Assembly (NCBI GenBank): GCA_029856625.1 | Contig: JAHKLG010000027.1 | Coordinates: forward strand, 1-12,823 | Source of the DNA: Candidatus Njordarchaeota archaeon | GTDB taxonomy: Archaea > Asgardarchaeota > Njordarchaeia > Njordarchaeales > Njordarchaeaceae | Length of the DNA stretch: 12,823 nt | Reading direction: 5' to 3' | Shown here: positions 1-6,420 of the stretch, one piece after another | Layout: the number at the start of each line of letters is the position of its first letter | Numbering within the stretch: position 1 is the first letter of the stretch | The notes under the pieces: model-generated | The model's database searches: none | Seen by the model: only the letters and a program-made list of their open reading frames with translations | What the model was told of the DNA's origin: nothing | Translations under genes and position numbers: made by a program

Positions 1-91
1 CTAGCTCAGCTATTATCGCTATCCTTAAAATCTCCTTATCAATATCCTCTTCACGAACTTTTTCTAAAGAAATCGGAATCTTGGAGAGCAT
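1..91 (-). CDS. Ferritin-like protein, N-terminus only (encapsulin-associated or encapsulin-fused type); runs off left edge
   Basis: Thirty residues are visible before the window ends. They begin MLSKIPISLEK and finish EILRIAIIAEL. From memory this resembles the start of the Pyrococcus encapsulin-fused ferritin-like domain, which begins MLSINP and continues with EILRLAIIAEL. In that family the last Glu (here E29) opens the helix that carries the first iron ligands. Such proteins oxidise and store iron, either inside an encapsulin shell or fused to the shell protein. The frame is open upstream to an ATG at 175 that overlaps the flavodiiron stop. I chose the ATG at 91 because a GAGGAG site lies six bases before it and the family usually starts MLS. 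The gene follows the flavodiiron gene by 80 bases and may have its own TATA box. Whether a shell domain follows cannot be seen. The assignment is an inference from a short match. Confidence 0.55.
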   Translation of the reverse strand, partial: MLSKIPISLEKVREEDIDKEILRIAIIAEL

Positions 92-97
92 ATAAAT

Positions 98-103
98 CTC
101 CTC
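98..103 (-). promoter_or_regulatory. Ribosome binding site deciding the ferritin-like start
   Basis: GAGGAG on the minus strand lies six bases before the ATG at 91. It favours this start over the in-frame ATG at 175, which overlaps the flavodiiron stop codon. Confidence 0.55.
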
Positions 104-130
104 GCAAGAGGGCTCAATATTCCCTAAATG

Positions 131-146
131 TAAAATATAATAAAAA
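131..146 (-). promoter_or_regulatory. Possible TATA box for the ferritin-like gene
   Basis: The minus strand reads TTTTTATTATATTTTA here, between the flavodiiron stop and the ferritin-like start. With the usual archaeal spacing of about 25 bases, transcription would begin near 110, giving a short leader that includes the GAGGAG site. This would let the gene be transcribed separately from the flavodiiron unit. Seen by eye only. Confidence 0.35.
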
Positions 147-171
147 TTCTTAGCATCCCTCCCTACCTTCC

Positions 172-1359
172 TCATATCAACTTTCTCTTTATATTCTTCA
201 CAAGTTCATTTACCTTCTCTAAATCTCTCTTCTTAACAGCTCCCCTGATCTCTATTACTGGTTCTACCATTTCCCAACCAAGCTGATCTAGCATTTTTTG
301 AATCTGTTTATAACCTCCACCAGCCCATCCACTTGAGCCAAATATTGCGTAGTACCTATTTTTTAGTTTCTTAATAGTTAGGAGATATGCTATATAATAT
401 ATTGGAGGAAACGCTATATTTTCATAAGTGGGTACTCCAAAAATGATTATCTTTGAGTCCCAAGCCTTACTCAGAGCATAACTAGGGTGCTCATTAACGG
501 CATTATGTAATTCTACCCTCACACCCTCCTCAACAAGTTTCTTGGCGATATATTCTGCTAATTCTCTTGTGAAGCCATACATGCTACCATAAATAATCAA
601 GACTTTATCCTCGGCCTCATATTTACTCAGCTTTTCATAAAGGGAAACTATCTTGGATGGCTCTCTCCTCCAGATAGGACCATGCGAAGGAGCTATAATC
701 CTTATTTCCAAACCAGATAATTTCTTTAAAGCATTTAAGACCGCATAAGCGTATGCTCCCACAATATTTGAATAATACCTTTTAGCCTCTTCTAGGTAGA
801 ACTTGATATCTACCTCATCATCAAATAATCCACCATCAAGAGTGCCATAAGAACCGAAAGCATCTCCGCTAAATAGTATCTTATTCCTCTCCTCATAGGT
901 CATTATCGTATCTGGCCAGTGGACACCAGGTGTGTTGAAGAATCTTAATTTATGTTCGCCTAACTCTATAATATCTCCATCCTTCACAGTTACAAATCTA
1001 TCCGCGGGTATGTTATACAGATTCATTAGAATGTTCTTAGCCATGGTTGATGATACAATTTTAGCATTAGAGGCTATTCTCAAGAGAAAGGGCAAGGTGC
1101 CGCTGTGATCGGGCTCAGAGTGGTTCACAACTATGTAATCAATTTTTTCTGGACTAGTTACCATAGATATATTATTATAGAGTTCTCTCTCAAAGCCAGC
1201 TTTTGCACCACCCTCTACCAGAGTTACTTTCTCATCAATAATTAAGTATGCGTTATAACTTATTCCGTTAGGGATAAACCAGATCCCCTCAAAGAAGCGC
1301 GTCAACCTATCGTTAACACCAACGTAATAGATATTCGGAAGAATCTCGCATATAGTCAT
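172..1359 (-). CDS. Flavodiiron protein (FprA/A-type, oxygen or NO reductase)
   Basis: A cytoplasmic flavodiiron protein reduces O2 to water, and in some members NO to N2O, at a diiron site using electrons from rubredoxin or F420H2. The N-terminal metallo-beta-lactamase-like domain (about residues 1-245) keeps every diiron ligand: H80, E82, D84 and H85 in NHSEPDHSG, H147 in VHWPD, D166 in SGDAFG, H226 in PSHGPIW. The flavodoxin domain (about 252-395) has the FMN loop YGSMYGFTRE at 258-267. At 395 residues it is the two-domain core without fused rubredoxin or flavin reductase. The ATG is preceded by GGTGAT five bases upstream. It lies 29 bases after the M24-fold gene, in probable co-transcription, and upstream of a ferritin-like gene. 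The family is secure; O2 versus NO preference cannot be read from sequence. Confidence 0.95.
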   Translation of the reverse strand: MTICEILPNIYYVGVNDRLTRFFEGIWFIPNGISYNAYLIIDEKVTLVEGGAKAGFERELYNNISMVTSPEKIDYIVVNHSEPDHSGTLPFLLRIASNAKIVSSTMAKNILMNLYNIPADRFVTVKDGDIIELGEHKLRFFNTPGVHWPDTIMTYEERNKILFSGDAFGSYGTLDGGLFDDEVDIKFYLEEAKRYYSNIVGAYAYAVLNALKKLSGLEIRIIAPSHGPIWRREPSKIVSLYEKLSKYEAEDKVLIIYGSMYGFTRELAEYIAKKLVEEGVRVELHNAVNEHPSYALSKAWDSKIIIFGVPTYENIAFPPIYYIAYLLTIKKLKNRYYAIFGSSGWAGGGYKQIQKMLDQLGWEMVEPVIEIRGAVKKRDLEKVNELVKNIKRKLI

Positions 1360-1388
1360 GAGTAATCACCAACACTTGTGGAGGGCTC

Positions 1389-2474
1389 TCATTCAAGCTC
1401 TCCTTCTTCGTTGATTATAAATGTATACTCCTTCTTAACCTGCCCTAAATCCTTTATCATTAATGGAGCGTGAATAAAAGCCACCGCCATTCGTGCTTTT
1501 AATTCGATACTTCTATGCCCAGGGATAATCGTTGTTATAGGTATCTCTTCTATCTGAAGACCAACTCCATGGAGATAGCCCTTCACTCGATATTTTAACA
1601 TCCCATACTTCTCATACACCTTCTCAAGTTCTTTCATGACATCAATAGGTTTTATCCCCGCTCTAGTAAGGTTACGTGCCACTTCAAAGGCCTCATCCAT
1701 ACATTTTAGAGCTCTTTGGGCTCTCTCATCATTACGTCCGATAAATGTTGTTTCAGACATATTAGCATAGTAATGGTTATAATCAGCCCCAATCACAACT
1801 GTGACGAAAACGTTTTCGCTAACCCTAACGTCTCTGAATGGCTCCGAATGCACTCTTGGATAAGGTCCTACATTAACATAAACGTGGGGATCCTCCGATC
1901 CATACCTATAGAGCCTACTATAGAGCTCCGCGGCGATCTCTGTTTCTGACAATCCTTTATCAATAATAGGTAATACTTCTTCTAAAGTCCTCTTAGCAAT
2001 ACTTCTGGCTTTCTTTATGAAATTGATTTCAAAATCATCCTTTATCATTCTTAAGCCATATATAAGCTCACTCACATCAACCACATTGACTTGAGGATTC
2101 AATTTCTTGAACATTTCATAAAAAATTATATAGGCATCCCTCTGTATCCCGTATTCGAGTCCAACAATCTTATAGCCAGAGCTTCTGATTATTCCAGATA
2201 CCTTAGCCATTACTTCTCCACCCTCAGTATACGTCTCCACATTCTTAATCCATGTGCGCTTTAGAAAACCATCCTCCTCACCCCTAGCAATAAACGCAAT
2301 AGGCTCGCCATCGGCTGGTATCAGAAGGGAAGGCCTAAGCCATTTGGTTCCTGTAAAATAGATAAAACTGGAGAGGGTGCGTATCATCGCAGCATCAATT
2401 TTCCGCTCTTTCATTAGGGCTTGAAATTTCTCAACTCTACGTCTAAGGATTTTTTCTTGAATTCTCATTACCAA
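1389..2474 (-). CDS. M24-fold protein (Xaa-Pro peptidase/creatinase superfamily) with a degenerate metal site
   Basis: The layout is that of prolidase and creatinase: an N-terminal creatinase-like domain (about residues 10-140) and a C-terminal pita-bread M24 domain (about 150-361). Active M24 peptidases bind two metals through D, D, H, E, E. Aligned by motif, the first Asp is V227 (VVIGA), the second is N238 (YYANMS), the first Glu is H335 (FIHAP). Only H302 (LHGVG) and E349 (KKEYT) remain; H209 (RVHSEP) of the substrate site is kept. It is thus unlikely to be an ordinary dinuclear metallopeptidase; a creatinase-like hydrolase or a non-catalytic role is possible. The start is ambiguous: TTG at 2474 is 5 bases after GAGGGT, ATG at 2468 is 11 bases after it. 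It is the first gene of the unit with the flavodiiron gene. Confidence 0.85.
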   Translation of the reverse strand: MVMRIQEKILRRRVEKFQALMKERKIDAAMIRTLSSFIYFTGTKWLRPSLLIPADGEPIAFIARGEEDGFLKRTWIKNVETYTEGGEVMAKVSGIIRSSGYKIVGLEYGIQRDAYIIFYEMFKKLNPQVNVVDVSELIYGLRMIKDDFEINFIKKARSIAKRTLEEVLPIIDKGLSETEIAAELYSRLYRYGSEDPHVYVNVGPYPRVHSEPFRDVRVSENVFVTVVIGADYNHYYANMSETTFIGRNDERAQRALKCMDEAFEVARNLTRAGIKPIDVMKELEKVYEKYGMLKYRVKGYLHGVGLQIEEIPITTIIPGHRSIELKARMAVAFIHAPLMIKDLGQVKKEYTFIINEEGELE

Positions 2475-2521
2475 GGATGACCCTCACTTATCAAAGAATA
2501 GTAACATAAAAATCGAGCGAA

Positions 2522-2535
2522 TAAGTATATAAGTT
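2522..2535 (-). promoter_or_regulatory. TATA box for the M24-fold/flavodiiron unit
   Basis: The minus strand reads AACTTATATACTTA. The centre is about 55 bases before the M24 start codon, which places a transcript start near 2503 and a leader of roughly 30 bases carrying GAGGGT. It is the best TATA match in the 2475-2658 spacer. Confidence 0.5.
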
Positions 2536-2608
2536 AATCTCGAAAATATACCAGAAATAGTGGAAGGTTGTATTGATCCTATAATATTATGTACTAATTT
2601 CTAAGACC

Positions 2609-2632
2609 GGAGAAATCGAAGCTTGTTTCTCC
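2609..2632. repeat. Short inverted repeat downstream of the TauE/SafE gene
   Basis: GGAGAAA (2609-2615) and TTTCTCC (2626-2632) can form a seven-pair stem with a ten-base loop, about 27 bases past the permease stop on the minus strand. No T-run follows on that strand, so a terminator role is uncertain. The rest of 2475-2658 shows nothing but the promoter. Confidence 0.3.
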
Positions 2633-2658
2633 ACATAGTTTAACTTAGAACTTTTTTC

Positions 2659-3426
2659 TTATCTAATCACATCAACGAATACTCTAATGGCTATTATGAG
2701 GAGAATCGCCCCTAGAACTAATCTAATTTTTCTCTGATTAAGTTTCAGATTCGTTCTTCCGCCAAGTTGAGCCCCCAAAAAAGCTCCTGACCCCATCATC
2801 AGACCTATCTCGTAATTTATTCTCCCATAGATATTGTGAACTGTTAGATTAGCTATGGTTGTGAGGATCATCATAAAAGTTGATGTGGCGACAGCAGATC
2901 GCTCTGGGATTCCTAATATGAGAATCAAGATGGGTACTTTTAAACTACCACCACTTAATCCCACACTACCCGATATAAAACCAGCCAGAAAAGCACTGAG
3001 TATCCCTATCAGAAGCTTCAAAGAATTACGCTTAGCATCTCTTCCAATCCTTCTCCCATTCTTATTTATGAAGTATTCGTGGATGAGTTTTATAGCTAAA
3101 ATGGTTAAGACACTCGCGAATAATGCCTCAATAACTTTCTTATTCATTATGTTTGTGAAGTACGATCCTATGATTCCTCCTGGTATCGTTGCTAGCTCCA
3201 GTAATAAACCTAATTTATACCTAATCTTTACATGCCTGGAGTAAAATAAGAATGCTGAAGTTGTGGTAAAGAGAGTTATTAGAATAGAAGTGCTTACTGC
3301 AGAGTGAATATTGAGATTATATATGAATAAGAGTAGTGGTACAAAGAAAACTCCTCCTCCAATACCGATAATTGCTACTATGAAGCCTATAAGTAAGCCA
3401 ATGAGAAATGTTGCTAAGAGTAGCAC
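2659..3426 (-). CDS. TauE/SafE family membrane permease (probable sulfite/organosulfonate exporter)
   Basis: This is an integral membrane protein of 255 residues with about eight hydrophobic segments. It shows the internal duplication typical of TauE/SafE: half one has GIGGGVFFVP (21-30) followed by AVSTSILITLFTTT (43-56), and half two has GLSGGSLKVP (156-165) followed by AVATSTFMMILTT (178-190), an offset of about 135 residues. A basic cytosolic loop (122-136) separates the halves. Characterised relatives export sulfite, sulfoacetate or related anions; the substrate here is unknown. The start is GTG at 3426, six bases after GGTGAT. It stands between vapC and the M24-fold gene with spacers of about 200 bases on each side, so it is probably transcribed alone. 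The family call is firm, the transported anion is not. Confidence 0.85.
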   Translation of the reverse strand: MLLLATFLIGLLIGFIVAIIGIGGGVFFVPLLLFIYNLNIHSAVSTSILITLFTTTSAFLFYSRHVKIRYKLGLLLELATIPGGIIGSYFTNIMNKKVIEALFASVLTILAIKLIHEYFINKNGRRIGRDAKRNSLKLLIGILSAFLAGFISGSVGLSGGSLKVPILILILGIPERSAVATSTFMMILTTIANLTVHNIYGRINYEIGLMMGSGAFLGAQLGGRTNLKLNQRKIRLVLGAILLIIAIRVFVDVIR

Positions 3427-3501
3427 CTTCGTATCACCAATTAGACTGTCATCACTCTCTCGAGACAGACTTGTGGAATACTATGTGAAAAAAGGGAGTA
3501 T

Positions 3502-3511
3502 GATTAAAAAT
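3502..3511 (-). promoter_or_regulatory. Weak TATA candidate for the TauE/SafE gene
   Basis: The minus strand reads ATTTTTAATC about 80 bases before the GTG start, implying a leader of around 55 bases. The surrounding DNA is A+T-rich and other placements are possible. The 3427-3627 spacer otherwise holds an in-frame continuation past the vapC stop, described under findings. Confidence 0.22.
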
Positions 3512-3627
3512 TTTTATTCGACATAAATATGATTTAATGAAAACCAGAAATATATCTCCATAAGCTCTTTTCCCTTGGGCTTCAGATCCACGTTCATAAT
3601 CTCTTCATCGCCACTCCTATCTTCTCT

Positions 3628-4044
3628 TTAACTATGTGGTTTCAGGAATATCACATCCAGTCCTCTGAAATGCTCATCCCCTGTGACCACACGAGCCCTT
3701 TCGACTAAAGCAGTGGCATATACTATTATATCAGCTAGACTTGGTCTTCGCTTTAACCCCAATTGTCTCCTATTTCTTGTAAGAATTTCGCGAGCCTCTC
3801 CAAGCATTTCTAATATATCATTATCAATCTCTCTTATAAATGAAACCTCCTTAATCACCGATATTCTGTTCATGACGATTTCTTTACTAAGACCTTCTCT
3901 ATAGTACTTATTCGCTATCTCTGCTAGGACAATTGTAGGAGTTACGATTTCTTCTCCATTCTCTATGAATTCCTTAACTTTCTCTCCTAGTTTAGATCCT
4001 GTGAAAAATTCTATCCATGCATAGCTATCAAATACGAGAGTCAA
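3628..4044 (-). CDS. vapC: VapC-type PIN-domain ribonuclease toxin
   Basis: A single PIN domain of 138 residues. The acidic residues that bind the catalytic metal are present: D6 (LVFDSYAW), E42 (VLAEIA), D105 (SLADIIVYATA) and D123 (TGDEHF). PIN toxins of the VapBC type cut RNA, often tRNA or rRNA, when their antitoxin is degraded. The first 17 bases overlap the end of the upstream ribbon-helix-helix gene, the usual arrangement of translationally coupled vapBC pairs. The C-terminus GLDVIFLKPHS is a normal PIN ending, so the toxin looks intact. Target RNA cannot be predicted from the sequence. Confidence 0.92.
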   Translation of the reverse strand: MTLVFDSYAWIEFFTGSKLGEKVKEFIENGEEIVTPTIVLAEIANKYYREGLSKEIVMNRISVIKEVSFIREIDNDILEMLGEAREILTRNRRQLGLKRRPSLADIIVYATALVERARVVTGDEHFRGLDVIFLKPHS

Positions 4045-4231
4045 ATCTGTCCTCCTCTGTAAACCTACTTATTTTCCCTCGATCAATTCCAAAGTACTCT
4101 CTAGCTATTTTCCTTCTCCGCTCATTAATCAGCCTAATGATTACTTCCTCGATAGATTTTGCATTCATGCTTCGCTTCAAATTCTCAAGTTTCTTAGCAG
4201 TTTCGACCGAGACTCTAATTGTTGTAGACAT
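4028..4231 (-). CDS. vapB: VapB-type ribbon-helix-helix antitoxin
   Basis: A 67-residue protein with an N-terminal ribbon-helix-helix fold: a beta strand at TTIRVSV (3-9), helix one at 10-22 and helix two at SIEEVIIRLINERR (26-39). The basic, then acidic tail (40-67) is expected to wrap the PIN toxin and block its active site. The protein should dimerise, bind its own promoter and repress the pair. The ATG is about 28 bases downstream of a TATA box, which would give a leaderless or nearly leaderless transcript. Its last 17 bases overlap vapC. Confidence comes from the fold, size and gene pairing. Confidence 0.88.
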   Translation of the reverse strand: MSTTIRVSVETAKKLENLKRSMNAKSIEEVIIRLINERRRKIAREYFGIDRGKISRFTEEDRFDSRI

Positions 4232-4252
4232 TCTACATCACTAGTCATCACT

Positions 4253-4265
4253 CTTAAATATACAC
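4253..4265 (-). promoter_or_regulatory. TATA box of vapBC
   Basis: The minus strand reads GTGTATATTTAAG, centred about 28 bases before the vapB ATG, so transcription would begin at or within a few bases of the start codon (leaderless mRNA, common for first genes in TACK archaea). Confidence 0.5.
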
Positions 4266-4279
4266 TATCATTGTAGCTA

Positions 4280-4303
4280 AGTATATAAGTATATCAGTAG
4301 ATG
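4280..4303. repeat. Three tandem 8-base repeats upstream of vapBC (possible operator)
   Basis: AGTATATA, AGTATATC and AGTAGATG lie head to tail. They sit just upstream of the vapBC TATA box and between the divergent vapB and phosphodiesterase genes. Ribbon-helix-helix antitoxins bind short repeated sites, so this may be a VapB operator; A+T-rich chance similarity is the alternative. Confidence 0.3.
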
Positions 4304-4344
4304 ATATATGGTTAGATAATATGCATGCAACTAACTAAAAGAAA

Positions 4345-4354
4345 AACATATTAA
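4345..4354 (+). promoter_or_regulatory. Possible TATA box for the phosphodiesterase gene
   Basis: AACATATTAA is centred about 49 bases before the chosen ATG (4399), which would give a leader of roughly 24 bases that includes the GGTG site. Confidence 0.35.
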
Positions 4355-4398
4355 CCGCATTATCACTAGCTCATAATGTAGCAGTATTGGTGCTTGAT

Positions 4399-5115
4399 AT
4401 GGTGCTTAGCTTTCTGGAAACTAAACCATTCGCCATCATAGGGCATAGGGGTGCGGCGGGTCTTGCTCCCGAGAATACTCTAACAGCTATCAAGAAGGCT
4501 ATAGAGATAGGAGTAGATGTCGTGGAGATTGATGTGAGAATGACTAAAGATGGAGAGATTATTCTGCTTCATGACGAAGATTTCTCTAGGGTAGCAGGGG
4601 TTAATATAAAGCCTAGGGACTATTCTTTAAGAGAGTTAAGGGAGAAAATACGTATTGGCGAGGATACTGTAGCGAGTTTGGATGATGCCATATCACTAAT
4701 TGATGGGAGAGTAGGGCTCTTTATTGAAATAAAAGATGTTAATGCTACGAATAAGGTTGTTGAGAAGGTAATTAGAGAGAATGCTGTCGAATGGATAGCA
4801 ATAATAAGCTTTTATGATGAAGTTCTAGAGATCGTAAAGAGAAGGGCGACAAGAATCGTTACTGGTCTAATTTATGCTAAACCTCCTGGCAGGATTTTTG
4901 ATGCCAAGAAGCTGGGTGCTAAGATAGTACTCCCAAGGTACTCCATTGCGACGAAAAAAGCTAATGATATATCCCATAAACTGGGACTAAAAGTGGTTGC
5001 ATGGACAATTAATGATGTAATAACAGCTAGAAGAGTATTAGAGAATGGCGTGGATGGTATTGCCTCAGATTATCCCGACCGAATGATCGCTCTAAGAGAA
5101 GAACTTAAGAAATAA
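4399..5115 (+). CDS. Glycerophosphodiester phosphodiesterase (GDPD family)
   Basis: This 238-residue TIM-barrel protein has the full GDPD signature: IGHRGAAGLAPENT with H16, R17 and E25; EIDVRMTKDG with E43 and D45 as metal ligands; LLHDED with H58 as the second catalytic His; FIEIK with E110 and K112; the late barrel motif VVAWTIND; and a closing ASDYPD. The family hydrolyses glycerophosphodiesters to sn-glycerol 3-phosphate and an alcohol. In archaea it may act on glycerol-1-phosphate diesters from ether lipid turnover, which is inference. No signal peptide is seen, so it is cytoplasmic. The frame opens at TTG 4387, but I chose ATG 4399 because GGTG (4389-4392) stands six bases before it. 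It is the only plus-strand gene, divergent from vapBC and convergent with Sua5. Confidence 0.93.
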   Translation: MVLSFLETKPFAIIGHRGAAGLAPENTLTAIKKAIEIGVDVVEIDVRMTKDGEIILLHDEDFSRVAGVNIKPRDYSLRELREKIRIGEDTVASLDDAISLIDGRVGLFIEIKDVNATNKVVEKVIRENAVEWIAIISFYDEVLEIVKRRATRIVTGLIYAKPPGRIFDAKKLGAKIVLPRYSIATKKANDISHKLGLKVVAWTINDVITARRVLENGVDGIASDYPDRMIALREELKK

Positions 5116-5116
5116 T

Positions 5117-5159
5117 AATCACTCCCCTTATTCGGGAGAACTTCTTTATTTTTGTGATT
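5117..5159 (+). terminator. Hairpin plus T-rich tract after the phosphodiesterase gene
   Basis: CTCCC (5122-5126) pairs with GGGAG (5134-5138) and is followed by a T-rich tract at 5141-5153. An outer pair AATCAC (5117-5122) and GTGATT (5154-5159) encloses it. It begins directly after the stop codon, as expected for a terminator; on the other strand it lies downstream of Sua5 and could serve both convergent genes. Confidence 0.4.
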
Positions 5160-5260
5160 CCCTAACTACCTCTCACCGATCCCGAGCCCCTCTCAGCTCC
5201 TCGGAATTTTAAGCTTCTTGGAAAAGCTGGGATTATTACATGTTAGTAACTCATGCTTTT
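5160..5260. other. G+C-rich structured intergenic segment
   Basis: Positions 5161-5204 are about 64 % G+C by hand count, far above the surroundings. Pairing candidates are CCGAG with CTCGG (5182-5204), and TCTCAGCT (5191-5198) with AGCTGGGA downstream (one G-T pair). G+C-rich structured patches in A+T-rich thermophile genomes often mark non-coding RNA. I could not match it to tRNA, C/D box or H/ACA box rules, so it stays unassigned. Confidence 0.3.
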
Positions 5261-5300
5261 TCATAGTATCCGGGATGACTCTACTTGGTATGGGTCGCAT
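5193..5300 (-). CDS. Doubtful 35-codon ORF directly after the Sua5 stop
   Basis: An ATG follows the Sua5 TAA immediately and in the same frame. The ORF encodes 35 residues starting MRPIPSRVIPDTMKKH and ending LKIPRS, rich in Pro and Lys with one Cys. There is no clear ribosome site beyond the Sua5 end. It overlaps the structured G+C-rich patch. It could be a real small protein, a decayed extension of Sua5, or chance. I know no family for it. Confidence 0.18.
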   Translation of the reverse strand: MRPIPSRVIPDTMKKHELLTCNNPSFSKKLKIPRS

Positions 5301-6350
5301 TTAACTATTAATTATTTCTGATGCTGCTTTTCTTAGCCTATTCATTATAGCTAATCCAACACCTCTTAGCTCGAATCCCTCACAGATACCAATATCATAG
5401 CTTTTCTCGTCAAGCATTCTCAGAGACTTAAAGAGGTTCTTAGCCACTGTATAAAGGTTTTCTCGAGAACCGATCTCAATAACATCCCGAGAAATTCCTA
5501 ACTTATTCCGTGTTTCACGTGTGATTAATAAAGCGACTTTCTTACCGAGAGATTTATATCGATAATAAATTTCAAGAATTGTCTTCATAACTTTTTCATG
5601 ATCTCCCTCAATGAGAATTAACCTGGCTTCAGGGGCATAGTGTCTATACTTCATACCGGGGGCCTTTGGAATACTTATCTTACTCCGCCCTAAAGCTACA
5701 GGATGTATCCTAAACCTTTTTCCAACAATTTGTTCAAGTTCCTCGACAGTCATAGGCCCCGGTCTCAAAACTATTGGGGGATCTTCGGTAGCATCAATAA
5801 CTGTAGACTCCACACCAAAGAAAGTTTCACCAGCATCAATTATTACATCTACTCTACCATACATATCCCTAATAACATGCTCACCAGTAGTAGGACTCGG
5901 CTTACCAGAAAGATTAGCACTTGGAGCAGCGATTGGTCTTCCAGCTTCCCTTATAAGAGCTAAAGCTACTGGATGAGCAGGCATTCTAATAGCCACTGTT
6001 GGTAAACCAGCAGTAACTTCATTAGGCACAATCTTCCTCTTCTTAAGAACGAACGTTACTGGCCCTGGCCATAGGATCTCAACAGCTTTGATGACCCATT
6101 CTGGTACCTCCTCAACAAGCTCAAATAGTTGAGACTTATCACATATATGCACGATTATAGGATTATCCAAAGGCCTATTCTTAGCCTCAAAAATTTTTCT
6201 TACAGCATTAGGGTTTAAAGCATCAGCTCCAAGTCCATAAACAGTCTCGGTGGGAAAAGCAACTAGGCCACCTTTTCTCAGAATCTCAGCCGCTGTCCGT
6301 ATCTTAGTTATCTCAGGATTTACTGGATCTACTTTAAGTATTAAGGTCAT
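5301..6350 (-). CDS. sua5: Threonylcarbamoyl-AMP synthase (Sua5/YwlC type)
   Basis: Sua5 makes threonylcarbamoyl-AMP from threonine, bicarbonate and ATP, the first step of t6A37 synthesis on ANN-decoding tRNAs; the KEOPS complex then transfers the group. The YrdC domain (about residues 10-205) shows FPTETVYGLGADA (32-44), the KNRP loop (57-60) and the APSANLSGKPSPT segment (142-154), plus GVESTVID (179-186). The linker carries PGMKYRHYAP (231-240), a Sua5 hallmark that folds over the active site. A C-terminal Rossmann-like domain (about 241-349) completes the two-domain form. At 349 residues it is full length. It lies 70 bases downstream of alaX on the same strand. The ATG at 6350 has AGGCG upstream but no strong site. 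A TTTTTATTA tract lies only about 20 bases before the start, too near for a normal TATA box, so co-transcription with alaX is likely. Confidence 0.95.
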   Translation of the reverse strand: MTLILKVDPVNPEITKIRTAAEILRKGGLVAFPTETVYGLGADALNPNAVRKIFEAKNRPLDNPIIVHICDKSQLFELVEEVPEWVIKAVEILWPGPVTFVLKKRKIVPNEVTAGLPTVAIRMPAHPVALALIREAGRPIAAPSANLSGKPSPTTGEHVIRDMYGRVDVIIDAGETFFGVESTVIDATEDPPIVLRPGPMTVEELEQIVGKRFRIHPVALGRSKISIPKAPGMKYRHYAPEARLILIEGDHEKVMKTILEIYYRYKSLGKKVALLITRETRNKLGISRDVIEIGSRENLYTVAKNLFKSLRMLDEKSYDIGICEGFELRGVGLAIMNRLRKAASEIINS

Positions 6351-6420
6351 TCATGACGCCTTTGATAATAAAAAGTGGGAGTTAAGAAGAATGAGTATCT
6401 TGCTAAGTTTAGATAAAAAT

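Noticed and set aside
4244..4254. GTGATGA (C/D box-like) in the vapB leader, sharing the 11-mer AGAGTGATGAC with the TauE/SafE leader at 3448-3458
   Set aside because: No D or D' box (CTGA) follows at a suitable distance in either place. By rough estimate, a shared 11-mer is expected by chance in a window of this size.
5160..5260. tRNA or H/ACA guide RNA in the G+C-rich spacer
   Set aside because: No cloverleaf, no T-loop consensus. The ACA at the end of the longer stem is five bases away rather than the usual three, and the upper stem is poor.
6365..6376. T-rich TATA-like tract before sua5
   Set aside because: Its centre is only about 20 bases from the start codon, so the transcript would begin inside the gene; co-transcription with alaX is simpler.
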